Counted from the stretch's first letter, positions 1 to 8,180 are shown. The stretch: DNA of 37,680 nucleotides from Clostridiales bacterium (GCA_019420275.1 JAHZHN010000002.1:1-37680); one strand, 5' to 3'. The notes: generated by a model not told the origin, from the sequence alone. Translations and numbers: made by a program.

Positions 1-35
1 TTATAACCCCTTATTAATTTATTTATACTCCCCTC

Positions 36-67
36 AAAGAGAGCAGATTTCCCTATCTGCTCTCTTT
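36..67. terminator. Bidirectional hairpin terminator
   Basis: A perfect 13-bp inverted repeat (36-48 with 55-67) has a 6-nt loop. Pyrimidine-rich tracts follow on the plus side, and a weaker T run follows on the minus side. It lies just beyond the stop of the EamA transporter, so it probably ends that transcript and possibly a plus-strand gene left of the window. Confidence 0.7.
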
Positions 68-91
68 ACCTTTTTCTGCGTACTTTTTTAT

Positions 92-988
92 TTACATTTC
101 TTGTTTTTTGTTGACCAGAACAATTCCCAGGCACACAAGTACTATAGAGGCCAAATGAGTCCATGTCATAATATTTTCTCTCAAAAAGATTCCAGACAAA
201 ACGGTTCCAAAGATTGGAATCAAAAGATTATAGATAGACACGGAACTGACAGGATTATGAGACAGAAGGTACGTCCATACAGTAAATGCCACTGCTGATA
301 ATGCTGCCATATAGAAGAGCAGTATTATTCCCTGCCATACGACTGAGAGAGTTCCTCCGGTAAAAATTCCTGCAGCTACCAAAAGGATTCCTCCGGTAAA
401 AAGCTGATATCCGGTAATCGTCATAACATTCATATATTTTGCCAGTTTTTTGCTGTAAATTGATGCCAGACTCTGAGCCATTGCTGCAAATACGGCAAAT
501 CCTTCTCCTGTCAGTTTAAAACCGCCAAGTCCGCTGCCGTCCAGATTGATAATCACAATACCCGCAAGTCCAATCAGGCATCCCAGTCCTTTTTTGGCGG
601 TGAGACGGTCATTCCGGAAAAACAACGGCGCCAAAACAATCGGAAAAAAAGCTGTAAAAGAATTGATGATCGCACTTTTTGCACCTGTCGTATTAGCAAG
701 TCCTACATAGAAAAAGATATACTGGATTGTCGTCTGCAGGATTCCAAGCAGCACCAGACGGCCAGCCATATTCTTTTTTGGAAGACAGTCTTTGGGCTGT
801 TTCAATGCGGTAAATGCCAAAACCATAAGTCCAGCCGTTACAAACCGAATCCCCGCAAATAAAAACTTGCTTCCAAGGTCGTCACCTGCAATTTCAAACA
901 GTTCATATCCAATTTTAATACAGGGATAGGCACTTCCCCATAAAAAAGTGGCCAGTATGGCCAATATCATTACTTTCTGTTTTTTCAT
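92..988 (-). CDS. EamA/DMT-family transporter
   Basis: An integral membrane protein of 299 residues, the usual length for the drug/metabolite transporter superfamily. It has about ten hydrophobic segments arranged as two EamA repeats. The N-terminal LWGSAYPCIKIGYE stretch is the typical first-helix motif, and the second repeat begins around residue 155. Members export amino acids, metabolites or drugs; the substrate cannot be read from sequence. The reading frame is open upstream to 1072, but I start at 988 because GGGAGG sits 7 nt before that ATG and the longer N-terminus is unlike the family. The plus-strand promoter of the neighbouring RNA lies directly upstream and is divergent. Confidence 0.85.
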   Translation of the reverse strand: MKKQKVMILAILATFLWGSAYPCIKIGYELFEIAGDDLGSKFLFAGIRFVTAGLMVLAFTALKQPKDCLPKKNMAGRLVLLGILQTTIQYIFFYVGLANTTGAKSAIINSFTAFFPIVLAPLFFRNDRLTAKKGLGCLIGLAGIVIINLDGSGLGGFKLTGEGFAVFAAMAQSLASIYSKKLAKYMNVMTITGYQLFTGGILLVAAGIFTGGTLSVVWQGIILLFYMAALSAVAFTVWTYLLSHNPVSSVSIYNLLIPIFGTVLSGIFLRENIMTWTHLASIVLVCLGIVLVNKKQEM

Positions 989-1015
989 AATTTTCCTCCC
1001 TTTGAAAATTTTTTC

Positions 1016-1043
1016 TTGACAAATTTCTGTATACGAGTATAAT
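1016..1043 (+). promoter_or_regulatory. Strong sigma-A promoter for the structured RNA
   Basis: A perfect -35 (TTGACA, 1016-1021) and a perfect -10 (TATAAT, 1038-1043) are separated by 16 nt. A small dyad, TATAC-GA-GTATA at 1030-1041, overlaps the -10 and could be an operator. No plus-strand gene follows, only the structured region described next. Confidence 0.75.
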
Positions 1044-1049
1044 AAGAAC

Positions 1050-1298
1050 CATCGAGAACAAAGGCGTTCCATCCAAAAGGATTGGAATGTCTTTTTTCAT
1101 TTTATGACATTGCCTGTAGAAGGCCATCTGCGGGCAATACCATAAAGTATAGCTGATGACTAGTTTTTGACTTGAATACGTATGACAATTTTGGGACTTA
1201 CCTTATGACAGCAAGCAGACTAGAAGACGGACATCAAAGACCTATACTTTACTCCAGAAAGAAAAAAACCACGGAACATATCCGCGGTTTTTTCTTTT
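1050..1298 (+). ncRNA. Candidate stand-alone structured RNA, about 250 nt
   Basis: The region runs from a consensus promoter to a strong terminator with no credible reading frame. Several helices can be drawn by eye: a hairpin near 1066-1087 (TTCCA-TCC against GGA-TTGGAA); a 12-bp hairpin 1109-1120/1127-1138 with a hexaloop; and a nested long-range rod made of 1143-1152/1242-1251 (10 bp, perfect), 1155-1158/1232-1235, 1160-1164/1219-1223 and 1171-1174/1212-1215. The bulged-rod layout and size recall 6S RNA, and orphan clostridial RNAs such as raiA are also possible. I recognise no diagnostic motif of SRP RNA, tmRNA or RNase P. Transcription and structure are well supported by signals; the family is unassigned. 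Confidence 0.6.
1262..1298. terminator. Terminator of the structured RNA, also usable from the minus strand
   Basis: An A-rich arm pairs with a T-rich arm around a GC core (CCACGGA / TCCGCGG, one A/C mismatch) with the loop ACATA. A T-run follows on the plus strand and a second T-run on the minus strand. It ends the plus-strand RNA and, in the other direction, lies just past the stop of the DUF1189-like gene. Confidence 0.85.
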
Positions 1299-1306
1299 TT
1301 CATCTG

Positions 1307-2095
1307 TTATTTTTTATCTCCTGATTTTATAAATGCCATTCCAAGGAGCTGGTAGCTTCCCAGATAGGAAATGATCATCCATAAGCTGCCTGAGAAAAAC
1401 GCAATTCCGGCCGTAGATCCCAGCGTCTCGATCAATTCAAAGATTACTCTGGAATAAATTGACAAACGAAATACTTTTCCAAATGACACTTCTTCATTAC
1501 GAACCCGCTGATTCATAAATACAAACATACTGATAAACAAGCACAAAAACAGATACAGCAGAATCTGCATCAGCCATGTCATAAAGAACATAGCTATCAT
1601 AAAAATGCGGATCGCAGGTATCAGTGACAGCATCTTCTGATTGTTAAATACTACATCTTTATGATCAGAAAATGAAACTCTGTACTGTACCGGCTGTACC
1701 GAATTGGTCCTGATGATCATCTCTTTCTTTGCGAAAAAAATCTCTCCGGAATAATCAGTGCTGAACTCATCTGTATCTACCGTATCTTTTGTTGTATCCG
1801 CAGCAATATGAATCCCGCCAAAATCAAAATCCAGACGATTCTCCATCTCCAGCGTCCCGTTTTTCAACTCAAAATCCGGGAGACGGTTCAGAATGAAATT
1901 CTTTGCGCCTCCCACACTGACACTAAAGCCGATCATATCGACACCAAAACCCAGAAACGTAATCAAAAAACTGATAACAATGAAAAAACAAACGACTCTG
2001 CCCTTGCCGACCTGAAGCAGACGGGAATATTCCCTTGGTTTCAGACAAGCAATCTTAAGCTGTTCCAACCAGCCGAGCTTCTTTGTTCCTTCCAT
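1307..2095 (-). CDS. DUF1189-like multi-spanning membrane protein
   Basis: The 262 residues begin with a short cytoplasmic basic stretch and one transmembrane segment at about residues 33-55. An extracytoplasmic region of about 100 residues rich in beta-type sequence follows, then three or four further membrane segments from about residue 160. This layout and the N-terminal WLEQLKIACLKPREY motif fit the DUF1189 family of Firmicutes, recalled from memory; its biochemical role is unknown. It starts 3 nt after the stop of the DJ-1-like gene, with its GGAG ribosome site inside that gene, so the two are probably translated from one transcript. Confidence 0.65.
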   Translation of the reverse strand: MEGTKKLGWLEQLKIACLKPREYSRLLQVGKGRVVCFFIVISFLITFLGFGVDMIGFSVSVGGAKNFILNRLPDFELKNGTLEMENRLDFDFGGIHIAADTTKDTVDTDEFSTDYSGEIFFAKKEMIIRTNSVQPVQYRVSFSDHKDVVFNNQKMLSLIPAIRIFMIAMFFMTWLMQILLYLFLCLFISMFVFMNQRVRNEEVSFGKVFRLSIYSRVIFELIETLGSTAGIAFFSGSLWMIISYLGSYQLLGMAFIKSGDKK

Positions 2096-2098
2096 ACA

Positions 2099-2650
2099 TC
2101 AATCTCCGTAAACTATACTTTTTAATAATTCTTCTTTTGCCTGTGTTCCTCTCAGAATCTCTACCATCTTTCCGCCAAATTCGATGGCGGTTCCCATCCC
2201 GCGGCTTGTAATAATATTCTGATCTACAACGACTTTGTCCGTCTGATAATCTGCAGATTTTAATTCTTTTTCCATTGTAGGATAAGAAGTTGCTTTCTTT
2301 CCTTCCAGCAGTCCGCATGCTTCAAGAACTGTCGGTGCTGCACAAATCGCAGCAATATACTTTCCATTCGCATATGCCTTCTTAAGCAGCTTTCCGAGTC
2401 CTTCATGTTCTTTCAGATGCAGAGTTCCCGGCAATCCTCCAGGAAGCACAAACATTGCGCCTTCTGCTTCTAATACTTCATGGAACATAATATCCGCTTT
2501 CACTTCAATATGGTGGGATCCTATAATGCTCTTAGAATCACCGACGGATACCGTCACTGTATCAATATCTGCTCTGCGCAGAAGATCAACCACCGTAAGT
2601 CCTTCAATCTCTTCAAAGCCATCTGCCAAAAATACAAATACCTTATTCAT
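2099..2650 (-). CDS. DJ-1/PfpI family protein
   Basis: A cytoplasmic protein of 183 residues with the flavodoxin-like DJ-1/ThiJ/PfpI fold. The nucleophile elbow IAAICAAPTVL places the reactive cysteine at Cys103. The partner glutamate lies in GFEEIEG (about Glu16), as in DJ-1. Family members are deglycases, chaperones, amidases or proteases, and this subgroup (the YajL/DJ-1 type of 180-190 residues) is usually linked to oxidative or carbonyl stress. I chose the ATG at 2650 over the in-frame ATG at 2671 because GGAAGG precedes it by 7 nt. It is the first gene of a two-gene unit with the DUF1189-like gene. Confidence 0.9.
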   Translation of the reverse strand: MNKVFVFLADGFEEIEGLTVVDLLRRADIDTVTVSVGDSKSIIGSHHIEVKADIMFHEVLEAEGAMFVLPGGLPGTLHLKEHEGLGKLLKKAYANGKYIAAICAAPTVLEACGLLEGKKATSYPTMEKELKSADYQTDKVVVDQNIITSRGMGTAIEFGGKMVEILRGTQAKEELLKSIVYGD

Positions 2651-2710
2651 GATTCGCCTTCCTTTGTTCATGTTAATACTGTCTTTATAGTAATACTATC
2701 TTGTTTTATT

Positions 2711-2739
2711 ACTTTAAAGAAAAAACGCAAAAAAGTCAA
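2711..2739 (-). promoter_or_regulatory. Promoter for the DJ-1/DUF1189 unit
   Basis: Reading leftward, TTGACT (2734-2739) and TAAAGT (2711-2716) are separated by 17 nt and lie about 60 nt before the start codon. Confidence 0.55.
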
Positions 2740-2769
2740 CCTTGCCCGCCTAGTTTTTCACTTTTTTGA

Positions 2770-2798
2770 TTGACATTTGCAGTGAGAATAGATAAAAT
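2770..2798 (+). promoter_or_regulatory. tRNA-Arg promoter
   Basis: TTGACA (2770-2775) and TAAAAT (2793-2798) have 17-nt spacing and end 25 nt before the tRNA 5' end. They are back to back with the minus-strand promoter at 2711-2739. Confidence 0.7.
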
Positions 2799-2823
2799 AA
2801 TCAAGGATATGAATATTCTTTAT

Positions 2824-2897
2824 GTTTCCGTAGCTCAGCTGGATAGAGCGACCGCCTCCTAAGCGGTAGGTCGGGTGTTCGAATCACCTCGGGAACG
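2824..2897 (+). tRNA. tRNA-Arg (anticodon CCT)
   Basis: A full cloverleaf of 74 nt: a 7-bp acceptor stem (GTTTCCG with CGGGAAC, one G-T pair), a GCTC/GAGC D stem, an anticodon stem CCGC/GCGG with loop CTCCTAA giving anticodon CCT, and a TTCGAAT T loop on a GGGTG/CACCT stem. The discriminator base is G and the CCA end is not encoded. It reads AGG codons. It is a single-gene transcription unit with its own promoter and terminator. Confidence 0.97.
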
Positions 2898-2907
2898 CTA
2901 AGCATCC

Positions 2908-2934
2908 AGAAGAAGCCAGAAGGCTTCTTCTTTT
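2908..2934 (+). terminator. tRNA-Arg terminator
   Basis: A 10-bp perfect stem, AGAAGAAGCC (2908-2917) with GGCTTCTTCT (2922-2931), has an AGAA loop and a following T run. Confidence 0.85.
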
Positions 2935-2975
2935 GCATTGCAGCTGCTAATGTTTAGTACCAACAGGAGGCATTT

Positions 2976-3890
2976 ATGAAAGGCTTATTTATTATTAATC
3001 CATCCTCAGGCAAGCAGAATATCGAATCAACTTTAAGAGAAATCATGGCAAATCTGATTCTGAACCAGATTACCCCACAAATTGATGTATTTTATACACA
3101 AAAAAAAGACGATGCAAAAAACAGAGCCGCTCAGTTAAAACCAGGTGAATATGATTACGTTGTATCCGTCGGCGGTGACGGAACACTGAACGAAGTCACC
3201 AATGGTCTGATTTTAAGCGGAAGCAACACTCCTCTGGCCATCATATCCGCCGGCACGGTCAATGATTTTGCTACCTATATGAAACTTCCTCAGACTGCTG
3301 AAGATTTCTGCCGCATGATCGAAGAATTTCAGACAAAAAAAGTGGATGTCGGCAAAGTTAATAACGAATATTTCATCAATGTTCTGGCTGCGGGAATGTT
3401 AACTGATATTGCCTACAAAGTACCGAAAGACAAAAAAGCTGTCCTTGGAAAAATGGCCTACTACTTAGAAGGTGTTAAAGAATTTCCAAAACAGCTCACT
3501 CAGAATATGACTTTATCCTTTCACAGCAAAGAATTCAATGATACCTTAGATATCATGCTCTTTCTTGTCACTAATTCAAAGAGTGTCGGAGGATTTGCTG
3601 ACGCAGCACCTTTGGCTTCTGTATCCGACGGATATCTGGATGTGCTGATCTTAAAGAAGATGGATCTTCTTTTCGAGGCTCCTGATCTTATTATTAAGTG
3701 GTTTCAGGGAGACCATCCAAAACATCCGGCGATTGAGTATTTTCAGACAAAAGAGCTTTCTGTTCTCCCTACGGAAAAGACAGCGGAGATCGCCATTGAT
3801 TACGACGGCGAAATATTAGAAGAAGGGCTCCCGATTGATATTTCTATCATTCCGGAAGCCTTGAATCTGATCATTCTTCGTTCTCATTAA
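2976..3890 (+). CDS. Diacylglycerol/lipid kinase family protein (YegS/DagK type)
   Basis: A soluble lipid kinase of 304 residues, the usual length for the YegS/DgkB/LCB5 family. The N-terminal NPSSGK motif and the nucleotide-binding GGDGTLNEV (residues 66-74) are diagnostic, and the C-terminal two-layer beta domain is present. In Gram-positives this family phosphorylates diacylglycerol to return it to phospholipid synthesis after lipoteichoic-acid assembly. The exact lipid is an inference here. AGGAGG lies 7 nt before the ATG. Its stop overlaps the stop of the convergent carboxypeptidase gene by four bases, with no terminator between them. Confidence 0.88.
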   Translation: MKGLFIINPSSGKQNIESTLREIMANLILNQITPQIDVFYTQKKDDAKNRAAQLKPGEYDYVVSVGGDGTLNEVTNGLILSGSNTPLAIISAGTVNDFATYMKLPQTAEDFCRMIEEFQTKKVDVGKVNNEYFINVLAAGMLTDIAYKVPKDKKAVLGKMAYYLEGVKEFPKQLTQNMTLSFHSKEFNDTLDIMLFLVTNSKSVGGFADAAPLASVSDGYLDVLILKKMDLLFEAPDLIIKWFQGDHPKHPAIEYFQTKELSVLPTEKTAEIAIDYDGEILEEGLPIDISIIPEALNLIILRSH

Positions 3891-4990
3891 AATGCTATAT
3901 TCCCAATTTTTTTGCTGTTGTAATAGACATTTAATTTTTGTCCTTTGCAGCGGTAAGATAATTTGGATGCATCTTGATTCTTTTCCAACAAAACTGTAAT
4001 ATTTTTAAGTTCATCTAACTGCAGGGTCCACGGCATCAGCTGGTTCCCTGCTTTTAATATGCCCAATCCGTCATCCGCTATGACTCCCTGCACGTCTTTA
4101 AATGGAGTGACCACTTTATAATTACCATATGCATAATCCAGCATTTTTATCGTATCCCGGTACAACTCATATCCATTTCCCTGAAGTACAACACTGATCA
4201 GCTCCATATCGTCTCGTTTGCAAAATGTCACCAAAGTTCCTCCGGCTCGTGTGGTATAACCGGTCTTTCCGCCTTCAACCCCATCATATGGAAACATGGT
4301 TTTCTTTACCATTTTGTGATGATTCCAAAGTTCTCTGCCCTCTTTGCATTTATTCGTCGGAGCAATATAATAATTTCTGCTGCAGGCAATCTTTCGAAAT
4401 GTGTCATTTTCCAATGCAGCCTTCGTAATCGTTGCCATATCTTTTGCTGTTACATAATGATCGTCATCATGCAGTCCATTGGTCGTTACAAAATGAGAAT
4501 GGGTGCATCCCAGTTCTTCCGCCTTTTTATTCATCAGATCAACAAATGCTTTATTGGAACCAGACGTATACTCTGCTGCACCATTACATGCCTCATTGGC
4601 AGACTCCAGCATAATTCCATATAGAACATCGATCAGAGGCATCTGCTCTCCTTCCATGATTCCAATATGAGTGCTCCCTTCTTCCAATTCATTGACTGCC
4701 TTACTGGAAAATGTCACTTCTCCATACAAGTCATCGTTATTCTCAATTGCCACCAAAGTTGTCAGAATCTTTGTGATACTAGCCGGATAATGCTTTTCAT
4801 TAATATTTTTTTCAAAAAGTATTTTTCCGGTCTTTGCATCCATGACAATTCCTGCTTTTCCGTCAATTTCCGGCTGTTTTTGTGATGCCTTTTTCTTTAC
4901 TGCCACACCTCCTGATGCCTGAACCGGAACTGCCGATGCTGCCAGAATACAAATAGCGGCTGCCGCCAGTAATTTCCATATCTTTTTCAT
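3887..4990 (-). CDS. Serine-type D-Ala-D-Ala carboxypeptidase (low-molecular-mass PBP)
   Basis: A secreted peptidase of 367 residues that trims the terminal D-alanine from peptidoglycan stem peptides. It has a signal peptide (about residues 1-26, ending VQA) and all three penicillin-binding motifs: SITK (Ser71 nucleophile, Lys74), SAN (130-132) and KTG (242-244). The region after about residue 280 resembles the usual C-terminal beta domain; I see no clear C-terminal amphipathic anchor. AGGAGG precedes the start by 7 nt. It is probably the last gene of a leftward unit ung - HAD - this gene, with only 15 nt separating it from the HAD gene. The family is dacA/dacF-like; which paralogue cannot be told from sequence alone. 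Confidence 0.92.
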   Translation of the reverse strand: MKKIWKLLAAAAICILAASAVPVQASGGVAVKKKASQKQPEIDGKAGIVMDAKTGKILFEKNINEKHYPASITKILTTLVAIENNDDLYGEVTFSSKAVNELEEGSTHIGIMEGEQMPLIDVLYGIMLESANEACNGAAEYTSGSNKAFVDLMNKKAEELGCTHSHFVTTNGLHDDDHYVTAKDMATITKAALENDTFRKIACSRNYYIAPTNKCKEGRELWNHHKMVKKTMFPYDGVEGGKTGYTTRAGGTLVTFCKRDDMELISVVLQGNGYELYRDTIKMLDYAYGNYKVVTPFKDVQGVIADDGLGILKAGNQLMPWTLQLDELKNITVLLEKNQDASKLSYRCKGQKLNVYYNSKKIGNIAF

Positions 4991-5005
4991 TGGTAATCCT
5001 CCTGC

Positions 5006-5788
5006 CTAAATTAAACCAAAATGTGCAAGCCCCCGCGCGATCCCATGCTGATCAGCCCGGTCTGTCACATAATCCGCTGCTTCTTTTAGTTCAGGAACCG
5101 CATTTCCCATTGCCGTTCCGTAATGCACATAACGAATCATATCAATATCATTTGCACTGTCGCCAAAAGCATACGTATCTTCCCTTTGAAACCCTGTTTC
5201 CTGAAGAATCCATTCAATTCCTTTTGCTTTTTGGATTCCTTTCGGCAGAAATTCCACGGAATTTACCGGTTCATGATATGTTCCGACATATTTTCCCTTC
5301 AGTATCGTTTCAATTTCATATTTCTTATCAGGATCCAGATGATGATATGTCCATTTCTGAATTTCCTGCGCCTCTTCCAGCGGCTTCATCGCACCTTCAC
5401 AGTCTCTTTCCGTTTTTTGAATCATGCTGGTATAATATTCCTCATGATTTTCCTTGTCATAATAGCCGCTGTTCTTGCCCTCCAGGACAATCCCAATCTT
5501 CTGTTTTCGCCCCCAGTCAATGACCTCTTGTACTTCACGACTGCTCATCAATTCCTGATGAAGTACCTTCCCATCATATTCTACATAAGCGCCCGCACCC
5601 AGGATCATGCCATGAAATCCCATATGAAAATAGGATTCCGGTATCATACCGCTGCTCCTTCCTGTACACATGACTGCCTTATGTCCGTTGGCAAAAAGCT
5701 GTTTCAACGCTTCTTTTGTGGAATCAGGGATTCCGATTCCGGAATAAAACAACGTTCCGTCAATGTCAAAAAATACAATCTTACTCAT
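5006..5788 (-). CDS. Cof-type HAD-IIB phosphatase
   Basis: A 260-residue haloacid-dehalogenase hydrolase of the Cof subfamily, which dephosphorylates small sugar or nucleotide phosphates in the cytoplasm. Motif I is FFDIDGTL with Asp8 as nucleophile and Asp10 as acid/base. Motif II is the threonine in MCTGRS. Motif IV is GDSANDIDM near residue 208, and a C2 cap lies between about residues 80 and 185. The substrate is unpredictable from sequence. It lies 10 nt after ung and 15 nt before the carboxypeptidase, suggesting co-transcription without an obvious functional link. Confidence 0.88.
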   Translation of the reverse strand: MSKIVFFDIDGTLFYSGIGIPDSTKEALKQLFANGHKAVMCTGRSSGMIPESYFHMGFHGMILGAGAYVEYDGKVLHQELMSSREVQEVIDWGRKQKIGIVLEGKNSGYYDKENHEEYYTSMIQKTERDCEGAMKPLEEAQEIQKWTYHHLDPDKKYEIETILKGKYVGTYHEPVNSVEFLPKGIQKAKGIEWILQETGFQREDTYAFGDSANDIDMIRYVHYGTAMGNAVPELKEAADYVTDRADQHGIARGLAHFGLI

Positions 5789-5798
5789 GATAAATTCC

Positions 5799-6473
5799 TC
5801 ATATATTTTCTATTTGCCAATCGATCGGCTCCACGCCATGAGCCTCCAAAAATTGATTGGCTTTGCTGAAATGTCTGCATCCAAAAAATCCCCGATAGGC
5901 AGAAAGAGGACTTGGATGCGGCGCTTCCAAAATCAAATGTTTTGGATTATGAAGGAGTGTCTTTTTATTTTGCGCAGGCCGTCCCCAAAGCATAAAGACA
6001 ATCGGACGATCCTGCTGATCCAGCACCCGGATGGCTGCGTCTGTAAACTGCTCCCATCCAATATTACGGTGAGAGTTCGCTCTGTGAGCCTGCACGGTCA
6101 GTACTGTATTCAGCATCATAACACCTTGCTTTGCCCATTTGGTCAGATACCCATTGTTTGGTATATAGCATCCCAGATCTTCATTTAATTCTTTATAAAT
6201 GTTCACAAGCGACGGCGGTGCTTCCACACCCGGTTTTACAGAAAAAGATAATCCATGGGCCTGTCCTTCTCCATGATAAGGATCCTGCCCTAAGATAACA
6301 ACTTTTACCTTCTTTACCGGTGTAAAATGAAACGCATTGAAAATATCATCTGCCGGCGGAAAAATCTGTTTTGTCTGATATTCTTTCATAATCGTCTTGT
6401 AAAGTTCTCTGTAATACGGCTTTCCAAATTCTTCTTTCAGATAATCTGCCCAGTCATTGGTGATTGGCGGCAT
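5799..6473 (-). CDS. ung: Uracil-DNA glycosylase, family 1
   Basis: Removes uracil from DNA as the first step of base-excision repair. At 224 residues it is full length. The water-activating motif GQDPYHG is at residues 62-68 (Asp64), the minor-groove loop HPSPLS begins at His186, and the intercalation loop AYRGFFGC follows. AAGGAGGTC precedes the ATG at ideal distance. It is the first gene of a leftward unit with the HAD phosphatase and D,D-carboxypeptidase. Confidence 0.97.
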   Translation of the reverse strand: MPPITNDWADYLKEEFGKPYYRELYKTIMKEYQTKQIFPPADDIFNAFHFTPVKKVKVVILGQDPYHGEGQAHGLSFSVKPGVEAPPSLVNIYKELNEDLGCYIPNNGYLTKWAKQGVMMLNTVLTVQAHRANSHRNIGWEQFTDAAIRVLDQQDRPIVFMLWGRPAQNKKTLLHNPKHLILEAPHPSPLSAYRGFFGCRHFSKANQFLEAHGVEPIDWQIENI

Positions 6474-6503
6474 AATTCGACCTCCTTCGCAAAATCTTTT
6501 CCC

Positions 6504-6512
6504 ATTATAGCA
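6504..6512 (-). promoter_or_regulatory. Extended -10 promoter for ung
   Basis: On the minus strand the sequence reads TGCTATAAT, an extended -10 (TG-N-TATAAT), about 30 nt before the ung start. No good -35 is visible, as is usual for extended -10 promoters. Confidence 0.5.
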
Positions 6513-6564
6513 TAATTTTGTAGTAAAATAAAATGGATTAGACTATGAAAGGGAGGGAAAAACT

Positions 6565-8130
6565 TTGCGGAAAAAATTTAATCTGCTGGAAGATCCCCAT
6601 GGATTTTCCATTTCTCTGGTTTTGAATGGGCTTCTTGTGGGACTGGCTGCCGGTGGAATTTCCATATTTTACCGCCTGATGCTCAATTACGCAGAAACAG
6701 CTCTGTTCGCTGTGATTGATTTCACCAAGGGAAATGCCCTGCGAATGGCTGTTTGGTTTCTGCTTCTTGTTCTTATGGGACTCCTTGTAGGACGTCTTGT
6801 TTCCTGGGAAGGCATGAGTTCCGGAAGCGGAATCCCGCAGGTACAAGGAGAAATGAAAGGCTATTTGAATCAGAACTGGATCAAGGTCCTGATTTCCAAG
6901 ATTATCGGCGGAACTTTGTGCATTTTGGGAGGTTTGTCACTGGGACGGGAAGGTCCTTCGGTTCAGTTGGGCGCAATGGCTGCAAAAGGAGCTGCAAAAC
7001 TGACCAAAACGACACCTACAAAAGAACGCTACATGCTGACCTGCGGCGCAGGTGCCGGACTTGCCGCAGCTTTCAATGCTCCTTTGGCCGGCGTTATGTT
7101 TTCACTGGAAGAACTTCAGAAAAATTTTAACAGCTCCATGCTGGTCTGCGTTATTTCCGGCTGTGCTGTATCTGATTTTCTTTCCAAACATTTTTTTGGT
7201 TTGCTGCCAGTCTTTGATTTTCATCTTCACAGTGTACTTCCTCTGAACAATTACTGGCTTCTGGTGCTCCTGGGACTTCTGCTCGGAATCCTGGGCGCAT
7301 GCTACAACTTTGTTATGCTAAAAGGACAGGATCTTTTTAACGCTTTAAAAATGATTCCGGCACAATATCGGATTATTCTTGCGTTTCTGCTTTCGGGTAT
7401 TGTCTGTTATACCATGCCGCAGATCCTGGCCGGCGGACATACCATGATCGAATTACTGGACGGACAGCGGCCGGCTATTACCATCATGCTGATTCTTTTA
7501 ATCGGAAAATTTCTGTTTTCGGCTTTTTGTTTCGGATCCGGCGCTCCTGGAGGCATCTTTTTCCCAATGCTGGTATTAGGGGCATATATCGGCGCCATTT
7601 TCGGAACCGTAGCCATTGATCAGACCGGAATAGAATCATTTTATATTGTGAATTTCATTACCATCGCCATGGCAGGATTTTTTACTGCAATTGTTCGGGC
7701 GCCGATTACCGGCATCCTTCTGATTGCGGAAATGACCGGTACCTTCGAACACTTTTTATCCCTGGCTGTTGTCTGCCTGATCAGTTACATGACCGCTCAT
7801 CTGTTAAAAAGCGAACCAATTTACGAAAGTCTCCTGGCACGAATTCTCGCAAAAAACGGACTGACAGAAAATGAAGGCCCTGAAAATAAAATTCTTCGAA
7901 GTTTTAGTGTTGGAGCTGATTCCATGGCCTGCGGGCAAAAAATCCGAGATGTAGAATGGCCTGATCACTGTCTGATCGTTACCCTGCAGCGCGGAGAAGA
8001 AGAAATCATTGCCAGAGGCAATACCATCATTCATCCCGGTGACACCATCACCGCTCTGGTGGATGAAAATTACCTGGGTATGGTCACGGAAAGTATTCAG
8101 CTGATTTGCGGAGAAATCCAGATGCCTTAG
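6565..8130 (+). CDS. ClC-family Cl-/H+ antiporter with C-terminal RCK-type domain
   Basis: A membrane antiporter of 521 residues. The chloride-coordinating motifs are present: GSGIP (87-91), GREGP (127-131, gating glutamate Glu129), GSGAPGGIFFP (324-334) and a late tyrosine (about Tyr420). A glutamate pair in SLEEL (Glu182-Glu183) matches the internal proton glutamate of CLC-ec1, which points to an exchanger rather than a channel. Residues of about 445-515 form a TrkA-C-like regulatory domain. The start is TTG: GGGAGGG lies 7 nt upstream, and the nearby ATG at 6545 is out of frame. Such proteins serve chloride balance and acid resistance. It is a single-gene unit between ung and clpB. Confidence 0.92.
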   Translation: MRKKFNLLEDPHGFSISLVLNGLLVGLAAGGISIFYRLMLNYAETALFAVIDFTKGNALRMAVWFLLLVLMGLLVGRLVSWEGMSSGSGIPQVQGEMKGYLNQNWIKVLISKIIGGTLCILGGLSLGREGPSVQLGAMAAKGAAKLTKTTPTKERYMLTCGAGAGLAAAFNAPLAGVMFSLEELQKNFNSSMLVCVISGCAVSDFLSKHFFGLLPVFDFHLHSVLPLNNYWLLVLLGLLLGILGACYNFVMLKGQDLFNALKMIPAQYRIILAFLLSGIVCYTMPQILAGGHTMIELLDGQRPAITIMLILLIGKFLFSAFCFGSGAPGGIFFPMLVLGAYIGAIFGTVAIDQTGIESFYIVNFITIAMAGFFTAIVRAPITGILLIAEMTGTFEHFLSLAVVCLISYMTAHLLKSEPIYESLLARILAKNGLTENEGPENKILRSFSVGADSMACGQKIRDVEWPDHCLIVTLQRGEEEIIARGNTIIHPGDTITALVDENYLGMVTESIQLICGEIQMP

Positions 8131-8180
8131 GCTTTTTCAAGTTTTTTATTGTAAGTTATGAAAAAATAATGACAGACAAA

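Noticed and set aside
988..1072. N-terminal extension of the EamA transporter to 1072
   Set aside because: It lacks a ribosome site, is unlike the family N-terminus and overlaps the plus-strand RNA promoter; a strong site supports 988.
1050..1298. SRP RNA, tmRNA or RNase P RNA
   Set aside because: No GGAA-capped SRP domain, no tag-peptide frame or tRNA-like ends, and too short and lacking conserved helices for RNase P.
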